Source: an uncultured Sutterella sp.
GTDB lineage: Bacteria > Pseudomonadota > Gammaproteobacteria > Burkholderiales > Burkholderiaceae_F
Reading direction: 5' to 3'
Assembly: GCA_900545275.1 (NCBI GenBank)
Contig: UQYG01000018.1
Location: forward strand, 1 to 41,677
Length of the DNA stretch: 41,677 nt
Shown: piece after piece, positions 31,244 to 39,631 of the stretch
How the letters are laid out: each line of letters opens with the position of its first letter
Numbering within the stretch: the stretch's first letter is position 1
Notes under the pieces: model-generated
Databases searched by the model: none
What the model was told of the DNA's origin: nothing
What the model saw: only the letters and a program-made list of their open reading frames with translations
Made by a program: the position numbers and the translations under genes

Positions 31244-32569
31244 TTACTTCGTCAGCATCGGCGCCACGCCGTCGGCCGTTCCGATCAGGCCCGCCTTCGA
31301 GTAGATGCCGAGCTTCTGACGCGTGTCGGTGATGTCGAGGTTGCGCATCGTGAGCTGGCCGATGCGGTCGACGGCCGTGAACATCGAATCTCCCTTTTCC
31401 ATCGTGAGGCGCGACGGTTCGTAGGTGAGGTTCGGCGACACGGTGTTGAGAATCGTGTAGTCGTTGCCGCGGCGCAGTTCGATCGTGACTTCGCCCGTAA
31501 TGGCGCGTGCGACCCAGCGCTGGGCGCTTTCGCGAAGCATGATCGCCTGACTGTCGAACCAGCGGCCCTGATAAAGGAGACGCCCGAGCTTGATGCCGTT
31601 GATGCGGTACTGCTCGATCGTGTCTTCGTTGTGGATGCCCGTAACGAGACGTTCGTAGGCGAGGAAGAGAAGCGCCATGCCCGGGGCTTCGTAGACGCCG
31701 CGGCTCTTGGCTTCGATGATGCGGTTTTCAATCTGGTCGCTCATGCCGAGGCCGTGACGGCCGCCGATGCGGTTGGCTTCTTCCATGAGGGCGACGGGAT
31801 CCGAGAAGGTCTTGCCGTTGAGCGCAACGGGAACGCCTTCCTTGAATTCGACCTTGACGACTTCGGGCTTCACTTCGACCGTGTCGAGCCAGTGGGCGAC
31901 GCCCATGATCGGTTCGACGATCTTCATGGAGGTCGCGAGTTCCTCGAGGTCCTTGGCTTCGTGCGTGGCGCCGAGCATGTTGGAGTCGGTCGAATAGGCC
32001 TTTTCCGCCTTCATGCGGTATTCGAAGCCTTCCGCCTGCAGGAAGGCCGACATTTCGGCGCGGCCGCCGAGTTCGGTGATGAACTGCACGTCGAGCCAGG
32101 GCTTGTAGATGCGAAGATTCGGGTTCGCAAGAAGACCGTAGCGGTAGAAGCGTTCAATGTCGTTGCCCTTGTAGGTCGAGCCGTCGCCCCAGATGTTGAC
32201 GCCGTCCTCGCGCATCGCGGCGACGAGCATCGTGCCCGTCACGGCGCGGCCGAGCGGCGTTGTGTTGAAGTAGAGCGACCCCGCCGTCGAGATGTGGAAG
32301 GCGCCCGCCTGAATGGCGGCGAAGCCTTCGTGGACGAGCTGCGAGCGGCAGTCTACGAGACGGGCCTTGATGGCGCCGTATTCCATCGCGCGGCGCGGAA
32401 TGGCCTCGTAGTCCGTTTCGTCGGGCTGACCGAGGTTGGCTGTGTAGGCATAGGGGAGCGCGCCCTTGTTCTTCATCCAGCGAAGCGCGGCGCTCGTATC
32501 CAAACCGCCGGAGAAAGCGATGCCGACCTTTTCGCCGACCGGAACACTCTGCAAAATCGTCTGAGACAT
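31244..32569 (-). CDS. argG: argininosuccinate synthase
   Basis: This 441-residue enzyme joins citrulline and aspartate, using ATP, in arginine biosynthesis. The ATP pyrophosphatase loop SGGLDTSAALRWM is at residues 20-32. Further conserved parts are AYTANLGQPDETDYEAIPRR and TAGSLYFNTTPLGRAVTGTM, plus GDGSTYKGNDIERFYRYGLL and ELGGRAEMSAFLQ. Length and sequence match the long (E. coli type, about 447 residues) group, not the roughly 400-residue group. The ATG at 32569 follows GGAAGAAG. Monocistronic by position, divergent from ansB. Confidence 0.97.
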   Translation of the reverse strand: MSQTILQSVPVGEKVGIAFSGGLDTSAALRWMKNKGALPYAYTANLGQPDETDYEAIPRRAMEYGAIKARLVDCRSQLVHEGFAAIQAGAFHISTAGSLYFNTTPLGRAVTGTMLVAAMREDGVNIWGDGSTYKGNDIERFYRYGLLANPNLRIYKPWLDVQFITELGGRAEMSAFLQAEGFEYRMKAEKAYSTDSNMLGATHEAKDLEELATSMKIVEPIMGVAHWLDTVEVKPEVVKVEFKEGVPVALNGKTFSDPVALMEEANRIGGRHGLGMSDQIENRIIEAKSRGVYEAPGMALLFLAYERLVTGIHNEDTIEQYRINGIKLGRLLYQGRWFDSQAIMLRESAQRWVARAITGEVTIELRRGNDYTILNTVSPNLTYEPSRLTMEKGDSMFTAVDRIGQLTMRNLDITDTRQKLGIYSKAGLIGTADGVAPMLTK

Positions 32570-32959
32570 AGGTGACTTCTTCCGTGAAAGTGAGGGACCC
32601 GTAGAGGGAATTCGTTAGAGAGGATTATCCCCAAGGCGCCGACCCGCTTTTGCGGCCGCCGGCTCTTTTTCGCCCTTCCCCCGACAAACGCAACCCCACT
32701 CCTATGAATCCCCTAGAGAGCTTCCCGCACTTGCCAACCAATCCCCGCAATTGTCGACATTTGAAGGCCTCCCCGGCGCCCATTCGATACGGCCGGATTT
32801 CCGGTCTTCCGGCCTGCAGTCGAAATTTATTTTGACCTCTCGTAAAAGTACCTAGAGAAATTGCCTAGCCCCCTCGCTATAGTGTCTCTGCTCGCGGACG
32901 CAACCTCCGCGATCCTGTCACATTTCGGGCCTTCGGGCCCTTTTCGAGGAGAAAAGACC
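32570..32959. promoter_or_regulatory. divergent control region argG/ansB with leader hairpins
   Basis: This 390-bp region holds no supported gene. For ansB, a clear -10 TATAGT lies at 32878-32883; the 17-bp-spaced -35 position is poor, and a TTGACC is further upstream at 32832. The predicted leader contains CGCGGA/TCCGCG (32893-32911). It also holds a compact GGGCC-TTCG-GGCCC hairpin followed by TTTT (32927-32944), right before the GAGGAGA ribosome site. The second looks like a small intrinsic terminator inside the leader. Confidence 0.6.
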
Positions 32960-34006
32960 ATGAAGATTTCCAAGACGCTCGTCGCCGCCGCCGTCACCGC
33001 CCTCTCGGGCGTGGCCTGCGCCGCTTCGCTTCCGAACGTCGCCGTGCTCGCCACGGGCGGCACGATCGCCGGCGCCGGCGCTTCCGCCACGGGTTCCGCC
33101 TACACGGCCGGCAAGGTCTCGGTGAATCATCTCGTCGCCGCCGTGCCGCAGCTCGCCGAGATCGCGAACGTCACCCCCGTCCAGGTCGCCCAGATCGGCT
33201 CGCAGGACATGTCCGACGAAGTCTGGCTCAAGCTCGCCAAGACCATCAATCAGGACTGCGGCAAGTACGACGGCTTCGTCATCACGCACGGCACCGACAC
33301 GATGGAAGAAACGGCCTACTTCCTGCAGCTCACGAAGAAGTGCTCGAAGCCCGTCGTCATGGTGGGCGCCATGCTTCCCTCGACGGGTCTCTCCGCCGAC
33401 GGTCCGCGCAATCTCTACAACGCCGTTCTGACGGCCGCCACGAAGGAATCGGCCGAATACGGCGTCGTCGTCGCGATGAACAACACCATCGTCGGCGCGC
33501 GCGACGTCATCAAGACGAACACCGTCCAGCCCGAAACCTTCCAGGGCGCCAACTACGGCCGTCTCGGCACGATCTTCAACGGCAAGGTCCGCTATGAAGT
33601 CAAGCCCCTGCGCGTCGATCACAAGACGCCCTTTGACGTGACGAACCTCCAGGCCCTGCCTAAGGTCGGCATCGTTTACAACCATGCGGGCGTCGAAGGC
33701 GTTCAGGCCGAAGCGCTCGTCAAGGCCGGCTACAAGGGCATCGTGAGCGCCGGCGTGGGCAACGGCAACATCCACAAGTCCATCTTCCCGATCCTTGAAA
33801 AGGCCGCGAAGGACGGCATCGCCGTGGTTCGTTCGAGCCGCGTCCCGACGGGCGCGACGACGAAGGACGCCGAAATCGACGACAAGAAGTACGGCTGGGT
33901 TTCGTCGGGCGACCTCAACCCGCAGAAGGCCCGCGTCCTCCTGCAGCTCGCCCTCACGAAGACGACCGACTGGAAGGAAATTCAGAAGTACTTCGATCAG
34001 TTCTGA
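32960..34006 (+). CDS. ansB: periplasmic L-asparaginase, type II
   Basis: This 348-residue enzyme hydrolyses asparagine (and some glutamine) to aspartate and ammonia. A Sec signal peptide (about residues 1-21, KTLVAAAVTALSGVACA) precedes the mature protein. Both catalytic threonine motifs are present: VLATGGTIAGAG (Thr about 32) and VITHGTDTMEETAYF, with the Lys in the GAMLPSTGLSADGP region. Residues NTVQPETFQG and GVGNGN are typical of the type II group. The ATG at 32960 follows GAGGAGA; the longer frame from 32861 lacks a signal at its start. Released aspartate can feed fumarate respiration or the DAACS symporter encoded in this window. Confidence 0.96.
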   Translation: MKISKTLVAAAVTALSGVACAASLPNVAVLATGGTIAGAGASATGSAYTAGKVSVNHLVAAVPQLAEIANVTPVQVAQIGSQDMSDEVWLKLAKTINQDCGKYDGFVITHGTDTMEETAYFLQLTKKCSKPVVMVGAMLPSTGLSADGPRNLYNAVLTAATKESAEYGVVVAMNNTIVGARDVIKTNTVQPETFQGANYGRLGTIFNGKVRYEVKPLRVDHKTPFDVTNLQALPKVGIVYNHAGVEGVQAEALVKAGYKGIVSAGVGNGNIHKSIFPILEKAAKDGIAVVRSSRVPTGATTKDAEIDDKKYGWVSSGDLNPQKARVLLQLALTKTTDWKEIQKYFDQF

Positions 34007-34018
34007 TCGTCCTCTGCC

Positions 34019-34108
34019 ATCGGGGAGCGCAGGCTCCCCGATCCGAGGTTTCCTCCTTGACTTTCATTCGGACCCCGACGGCCCCTCGGCCCTCGGGGTC
34101 TTCTTTTG
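34019..34108 (+). terminator. tandem terminators after ansB
   Basis: ATCGGGGAGC/GCTCCCCGAT (34019-34042, 10-bp stem) is followed by GACCCCGA/TCGGGGTC (34071-34100) with TTCTTTTG. A third hairpin GCGGGC/GCCCGC (34108-34125) lies just before the kdpD stop, between the convergent genes. Confidence 0.8.
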
Positions 34109-34151
34109 CGGGCGAAAAGGCCCGCCCCTCATCTCTTCAACGCAGCCCCCG

Positions 34152-36908
34152 TCAGTCGTTCTTCCCGACGTGGGATTTCGCAACGGTCTCGTCCGAAGGC
34201 GCTTCCGAGGACTTTTCAATCTTCTCGGTTTTCTCGTCCTTGTCCGGCAGACTCTTCTCTTCGCTCTCCTCGACTTCGGGCTCCTCCCAATAGGGAAGCG
34301 TGAGCGTGAAGGCGGCCCCGCCGAAGCGGGAAGGCATTGCAAAGATTTCCGCGTCGTGCGCGCGCGCGATCGTCCGGCACACCGAGAGCCCCAGACCGAT
34401 CCCCGCGCCCGAGGCGGCCTGTCCGCGCCGGAAGGGATCGAAGAGCCGCTGCGGATTGCCTTCGGGAAGGCCCGGCCCGTTGTCCGAAACCGTCACGGCG
34501 ATGCGGTCGCCGCGAAGCTTCGCGCCCAAAATGATGCGCGAACCTTCGGGACAGTACTTCACGGCGTTGTCGAGGAGATTCACGATCACGCGGCGAAGCA
34601 GCTCTTCGTCGCCGTCCAACATCGGAAGGTTCTCTTCGAGATTCCACTCGACCTTGTAGCCTTCAAGCTCGGCCCCCATTTCCGCGATCGCCGACTCAAA
34701 GAGCGCGCGAACGCCCACGGGCGCGCGGTGGAGTTCGAAGTCGGACGACTGCAGCCGCGCCATGTCCTGCAGATTGATGGCGAGGTGCTCCATGCGGCTC
34801 GCGCCGTCAAAGAGCTTCTCGGCGTCGGCGACCAAGTCCGCGGGTGCGCCCGAGCGCTCGACCTTTTCCAAAAAGCCTTCGCTCGCCTTCTTGAGAAGCG
34901 AAATCGGCGTGCGAAGGTCGTGCGAGAGCGACTGAATGAGGCCGTGGCGAAGGCGCTCGGACTCCATCGAGACGAGCGTCTGCCGCGCTTCCGAAGCAAA
35001 GCCGATGCGAAGAAGGGCCTGTGCGCCGAGACCCGCAAGCGTCCCCACGAGCCGGCGCTGCGTGAGATCGAGCGACTCGCCCTCGCGCGGCGCGAGAACG
35101 AGGACCGCGAGAACCTTCCCGCCCGCCGTCATCGGGAGGTACCAGTAGGGGGACGAGGCGAGCGTGTGCGTTCCCGAGCCCGCCGACTGCCGGTGGTCGA
35201 AGCACCAGCGTACGATGCCCGGGTCGACGTTTTTCAACACCATTTCGAGGCGCTCGAGCCGGAGCGTATCGTCGTCGTCCTCGTCCTTTTCGGGCACCCA
35301 GAATTCCGCCTCCACTTCGAGGTGATGCCGAAGCGTGCCGGAAATCACCTTGTAGGCGTCCTCCTCGACCAGAACCTGCGAGAGTTCTCTCGAAGCGTCA
35401 AAGAGCATGCGCGTCTGATGTTCGCGCTCGTTGGCGGCCTTGGCCATGTCCTCTCGGTGAGCGACCAACTGTCCCGCGACGAGGCCCACGACGAGCATCA
35501 CTGCGAACGTCACAACGTACTGCGCGTCCGTCACGGCGAAGGACCAGCGCGGCTCGATCGCCGTGAGATTGAAGATCAGGACGGAGAAGACCGCGGCCAG
35601 CGCCGCGGAGACGCTCCCGTAGCGCACTCCGCAAAAGAGGACGCAGAGGAGATAAATCATCGCCTGATTCGTGGGCTCCATCACGTCCCAGAAGGGCGTG
35701 AGCGCAAGCGCCCCGGCGAGCACCGTGAGGACGGCCTGCCAGACGCCGGGGCGTCCGAAGTCGAATTCCGAGAGCCAGCGCCGAAGGCCCGAACAGCGTT
35801 TTGTCTCTTCCGTGTCGGGTAGAGACAGCACGCTCAGTTCCGGTGCGGCGCGCCGAAGTTCGCGGCGCCGCTGATTGAGGACGCGCTCGCTCGAACCGAC
35901 GATCGCGACGAGCGACAGGTTGTGTTCTCGCGCATAACGCGCAACCGTTTCGCCGTAACGCCCGGCGAGCACGTCGCTGCGTCCGCCCAACTCTTCGATG
36001 TAGTCGAAGAACTTCGTCACCGCCTCGCTGTCGGAGCGTTCGTTCCCCATGCCGTCCATCCAGACGACGTGCCACGGAGAGGAGAGCGCGCGGGCCATGC
36101 GGGCGACTTCGCGGACCGTTTCTTCCGAAACGGTTTCCAGAACGAGCAGCAGTCCGTAGTGCGTGTCTTCGACACTGCTTCGGGTCGAACGCAGACGCTC
36201 GGACCGGATCTGACTCTCCATGCGGCTCGCCATGGCGCGAAGCGCCAATTCGCGAAGCGCAATGAGGTTGCTCTTTTTGAAGTAGGCGTCCTTGGCGCGT
36301 TCGACCACTTTGGGGAGGTAAATCTTCCCCGCGGCAAGACGCGCGAGCAGATCGTCGGGCGGCAGGTCGATGAGCCGAACCTCGGAAGCGCGGTCGAACA
36401 TGCGGTCGGGAACCGTTTCCGTGACGCTCACGCCCGTAACGCGCGCGACGACGCCGTTGAGACTCTCCAGGTGCTGAATGTTGAGGGCCGTCCAGACGTC
36501 GATCCCCATGTCGAGAATCTCTTCAATGTCCTGCCAGCGCTTCGCGTGGCGAGACCCCGGAGGATTGCTGTGGGGCATTTCGTCGATCACGACGACCGAC
36601 GGGTGCCGACGCAGAATTTCGTCGATGTCGAGCGTTTCAACGGAAATTCCGTTGTATTCGATGCGTTTTCTCGGGAGAATCTCCAAGCCCCGCGTGAGGG
36701 CCTCCGTGTCCTTGCGCTTGTGCGTGTCGACCCAGCCGATGAGCACGTCGAGCCCGGCGTTTTTTCTCTGGTGCGCCTCGGCAAGCATCGCATAGGTCTT
36801 TCCCACCCCGGGCGCCATGCCGAGAAAGATGCGCAGTTTGCCGAGCGTTTTTTCCCGCGTCTGCGCGAGCATCGCCTCCGGATCGGGGCGCAGGTCCTCC
36901 TGGGTCAT
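34152..36908 (-). CDS. kdpD: osmosensitive K+ channel sensor histidine kinase KdpD
   Basis: This 918-residue membrane kinase controls the Kdp potassium-uptake operon. The N-terminal KdpD domain has a Walker A loop GMAPGVGKTYAML (30-42) and a USP-like domain (about 245-370). Four membrane helices (about 395-490) and a GAF-like region follow. The kinase core has His663 in SLSHDLRTPIS, N-box NLLDNAVKYCP and G-boxes SDNGPGLPEG and GAGIGLGLSVC. After the kinase fold there is an acidic/lysine-rich tail of about 45 residues (EEPEVEESEEKSLPDKDEKT), an unusual extension. Its start overlaps kdpC (ATGA). The usual response-regulator gene kdpE does not follow; the next gene is ansB on the opposite strand. 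Confidence 0.95.
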   Translation of the reverse strand: MTQEDLRPDPEAMLAQTREKTLGKLRIFLGMAPGVGKTYAMLAEAHQRKNAGLDVLIGWVDTHKRKDTEALTRGLEILPRKRIEYNGISVETLDIDEILRRHPSVVVIDEMPHSNPPGSRHAKRWQDIEEILDMGIDVWTALNIQHLESLNGVVARVTGVSVTETVPDRMFDRASEVRLIDLPPDDLLARLAAGKIYLPKVVERAKDAYFKKSNLIALRELALRAMASRMESQIRSERLRSTRSSVEDTHYGLLLVLETVSEETVREVARMARALSSPWHVVWMDGMGNERSDSEAVTKFFDYIEELGGRSDVLAGRYGETVARYAREHNLSLVAIVGSSERVLNQRRRELRRAAPELSVLSLPDTEETKRCSGLRRWLSEFDFGRPGVWQAVLTVLAGALALTPFWDVMEPTNQAMIYLLCVLFCGVRYGSVSAALAAVFSVLIFNLTAIEPRWSFAVTDAQYVVTFAVMLVVGLVAGQLVAHREDMAKAANEREHQTRMLFDASRELSQVLVEEDAYKVISGTLRHHLEVEAEFWVPEKDEDDDDTLRLERLEMVLKNVDPGIVRWCFDHRQSAGSGTHTLASSPYWYLPMTAGGKVLAVLVLAPREGESLDLTQRRLVGTLAGLGAQALLRIGFASEARQTLVSMESERLRHGLIQSLSHDLRTPISLLKKASEGFLEKVERSGAPADLVADAEKLFDGASRMEHLAINLQDMARLQSSDFELHRAPVGVRALFESAIAEMGAELEGYKVEWNLEENLPMLDGDEELLRRVIVNLLDNAVKYCPEGSRIILGAKLRGDRIAVTVSDNGPGLPEGNPQRLFDPFRRGQAASGAGIGLGLSVCRTIARAHDAEIFAMPSRFGGAAFTLTLPYWEEPEVEESEEKSLPDKDEKTEKIEKSSEAPSDETVAKSHVGKND

Positions 36909-37525
36909 GACGGCGTCTCCTGACGGTTATGCGTTTCGGGTTTGCTGAGGGTCTTCCCTTCCTTCTTCATTTCGGCGAGGACCGCGGCGTTGAGATCGGC
37001 GACGTTGACGAGCCGCTCAAAGCCGAAGCGGATCATCTCGCGTCGCATCACGCCGTGGACTATGGCGTCGAGCCGCTTGGGGGAGAGCCCCGTCTGGCGG
37101 GCGACGTAGGGAATCTGATAGATGGCCGCGCGCATGGGAAGATCGGGGTCCTGCCCCGAGGCCGACGCCGTGACGAGCGCGACGGGGACGGGCTCGTTTC
37201 CGCCCACCCGTTCGCGCCAGAGCGCCGCGCGCTTTTGCACGTCCTCTGCAAAGGCGGGGTTCGTGAGCGCGAGGTTCGACCCCGTCGAAGCGCCTTTTCG
37301 CGCTTCGGGCGCGGGACGTCCTTCAAAGAGCCCCGTATCGCGCCAGTCGTAGCCGACGTTCGTATTTTCCGCGGCGAGTTCGGGCGTTGCGAAGTCGTCG
37401 GCGCTTCTGGCGCCCGGCAGCACCGTCGCCAAACCCGTCACGAGGGCCGGATAGAGTACGCCGCAGACGAGAACGACAAAGAGAAGCGCGCCCAGAGCGC
37501 GAAGAAGACGAATGAGAAAATCCAC
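36905..37525 (-). CDS. kdpC: potassium-transporting ATPase subunit KdpC
   Basis: This 206-residue subunit with one N-terminal membrane helix (LLRALGALLFVVLVCGVLYP, 7-26) stabilises the KdpFABC complex and helps ATP binding. Conserved parts are VGYDWRDTGLFEGRPAP, SGSNLA-type region (STGSNLALTNP), PVALVTASASGQDPDLPMRA and VARQTGLSPKRLDAIV. Its stop overlaps the kdpD ATG. 10 nt separate it from kdpB. Confidence 0.95.
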   Translation of the reverse strand: MDFLIRLLRALGALLFVVLVCGVLYPALVTGLATVLPGARSADDFATPELAAENTNVGYDWRDTGLFEGRPAPEARKGASTGSNLALTNPAFAEDVQKRAALWRERVGGNEPVPVALVTASASGQDPDLPMRAAIYQIPYVARQTGLSPKRLDAIVHGVMRREMIRFGFERLVNVADLNAAVLAEMKKEGKTLSKPETHNRQETPS

Positions 37526-37535
37526 GGCGCCTCCC

Positions 37536-39620
37536 TCAGAAAAAGCCCGTCAGGCGGAGAAGTTGATCGATGAGCGCGATCCCGACGATGGGCGCGGCGA
37601 TGCCGCTCAGTCCCCAGACGAGAAGGTTTCGCGTCAGGAGTTCCGACGCGCCCACGGCGCGGGGTTCGACGCCCTTCAGGGCGAACGGCATGAGAAGCGG
37701 AATCACGAGCGCGTTGAAGATCACGGCAGAAAGGAGCGCCGACTCGGGCGAGGCGAGCCCCAGAATGTTCCAGCTCGCCAGAACCGGGTCGGTCGTGCTC
37801 AGAACCGCGGGCACGACCACCACGTACTTCGCGAGGTCGTTCATGAGCGAGAAGGTCGTCAGCGCCCCGCGGGTGATCATCATTTCCTTGCCCGTGCGGA
37901 TCACCTCCATGAGTTTTGTCGGATTCGAATCGAGATCGACCATGTTCGCGGCTTCTTTCGCCGCCTGCGTGCCGCCGTGCATGGCGAGCGCCACGTCGGC
38001 CTGCGCGAGGGCGGGAGCGTCGTTGGCGCCGTCCCCGGTCATGGCGACCAAGTGTCCCGCCTTCTGGAAGGCCCGGATGGCGGCGAGCTTCGTCTCGGGC
38101 GTCGACTCTGCGATGAAGTCGTCGACCCCGGCTTCGGAAGCGATCGCGGCGGCGGTCAGACGGTTGTCGCCCGTGATCATCACGGTCTGCACGCCCATGC
38201 GGCGCAGTTTCGCGAAGCGCCCCGCGATGTCGGGTTTCACGACGTCCTTGAGTTCGATGATCCCCAGGACCTTTTCATCGACCGCGATGACGAGCGGCGT
38301 CGAGCCGCGCGAGGCGATGGCGTCGACCTGCCCCTGAAGCGAATACGGAAAGTACCCCGAAAGGCGCGCGACGCGCGCCTTGATCGCTTCGGGAGAACCC
38401 TTTCGGAGTTGCCGCCCGTCCTCGAGATTGATCCCCGACATGCGGGTCTGCGCACTGAAGGGCACGAAGACCCCCTCTTCGGGCGGCTCGAGCGCGTCGG
38501 GGTCGAGTCCGAGTTCGCGCGCGGCAAGTTCGAGAACCGATCGTCCTTCGGGCGTGTCGTCGGCGTAGGACGTGAGAAGACAGGCTTCGAGGAGCGTTCG
38601 TCGGCTCACGCCCGAGACAGTGTAGAGCCGCGTCGCGCGCCGGTTCCCGAAGGTGATCGTTCCCGTCTTGTCGAGAAGAAGAATGTCGACGTCGCCCGCC
38701 GCCTCGACGGCTCGCCCCGAGCGCGCCAGAACGTTCGCGGCGAGAAGACGCGTCATCCCGGCGATCCCGATCGGACTCAGAAGACCGCCGATCGTCGAGG
38801 GAATGAAGTTGATGAAAAGCGCCGTGAGGAAGGTAAAGCTCAGGGGCGCTCCCACGCCCGAGCGAGACACCGTAAAGAGCGACACGGGCAGAAGCGACGC
38901 CGTGAGCAGGAGATATACGACGGTGAGCGCGATGAGAAGAACCGAAAGCGACGTTTCGTTGGGCGTCGGTTTGCGCTCGGCACCCTCCACCATGCGGATC
39001 ATGCGCTCGACAAAGCCTCCGCCGCTCGCGATGCTCGGACGCACGACGAGCCAATCGGAGAGAACCGTCGTGCCGCTCGTGACGTTGGCGAAGTCTCCCC
39101 CGGATTCTCGGATGACCGGCGCGGACTCGCCCGTAACGGCCGATTCGTCGACGGACGCGACCCCCGCGACCACTTCGCCGTCGCAGGGAACGACGTCGCC
39201 CGGAAGGACGAGAACGAGGTCGTTTCCGAGAAGCGTCATCGAGTCGACGACCTGATGCGGCATGTCGGGACCGAACTTGTCGGAGGCGTTGACGATGCGC
39301 GCGGGCGTGCTCTTTCGCAGATTCCTCAGGGAAGCCGCCTGCGAGTGCGCCCGACCTTCGGCCAAAGCCTCGGCGAAGTTGGCAAAGAGCAGCGTAAACC
39401 AGAGCCACCCGGATACCGCAAAAGCGAGCCCCGCGGGTTCGGAAGAAAGCCCCAGAAGACTCGCGACGCCCACGCAAAAGGTAAAAAGAGCACCGAGCCA
39501 AACGAGAAACATCACCGGATTGGCCCACTGCACCTTGGGGTCGAGCTTCACGAAACTTTGCCGCAGGGCGTCCTTGACGAGCTGTTCATAGAGCCTTGCG
39601 GTGAAACGGGGAAACTTCAT
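37536..39620 (-). CDS. kdpB: potassium-transporting P-type ATPase subunit KdpB
   Basis: This 694-residue catalytic P-type ATPase powers K+ import through KdpA. The actuator motif TGES is at 163-166, the phosphorylated Asp317 is in LLLDKTGTITFGN, and the hinge motif MTGDGANDAPALAQADVALA is present. The membrane part has NFIPSTIGGLLSPIGIAGM at TM4, where most homologues have a Thr pair and LSAIG, a mild variation. Full length. It lies 11 nt after kdpA. Confidence 0.97.
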   Translation of the reverse strand: MKFPRFTARLYEQLVKDALRQSFVKLDPKVQWANPVMFLVWLGALFTFCVGVASLLGLSSEPAGLAFAVSGWLWFTLLFANFAEALAEGRAHSQAASLRNLRKSTPARIVNASDKFGPDMPHQVVDSMTLLGNDLVLVLPGDVVPCDGEVVAGVASVDESAVTGESAPVIRESGGDFANVTSGTTVLSDWLVVRPSIASGGGFVERMIRMVEGAERKPTPNETSLSVLLIALTVVYLLLTASLLPVSLFTVSRSGVGAPLSFTFLTALFINFIPSTIGGLLSPIGIAGMTRLLAANVLARSGRAVEAAGDVDILLLDKTGTITFGNRRATRLYTVSGVSRRTLLEACLLTSYADDTPEGRSVLELAARELGLDPDALEPPEEGVFVPFSAQTRMSGINLEDGRQLRKGSPEAIKARVARLSGYFPYSLQGQVDAIASRGSTPLVIAVDEKVLGIIELKDVVKPDIAGRFAKLRRMGVQTVMITGDNRLTAAAIASEAGVDDFIAESTPETKLAAIRAFQKAGHLVAMTGDGANDAPALAQADVALAMHGGTQAAKEAANMVDLDSNPTKLMEVIRTGKEMMITRGALTTFSLMNDLAKYVVVVPAVLSTTDPVLASWNILGLASPESALLSAVIFNALVIPLLMPFALKGVEPRAVGASELLTRNLLVWGLSGIAAPIVGIALIDQLLRLTGFF

Positions 39621-39631
39621 CGCCGGCTCCT

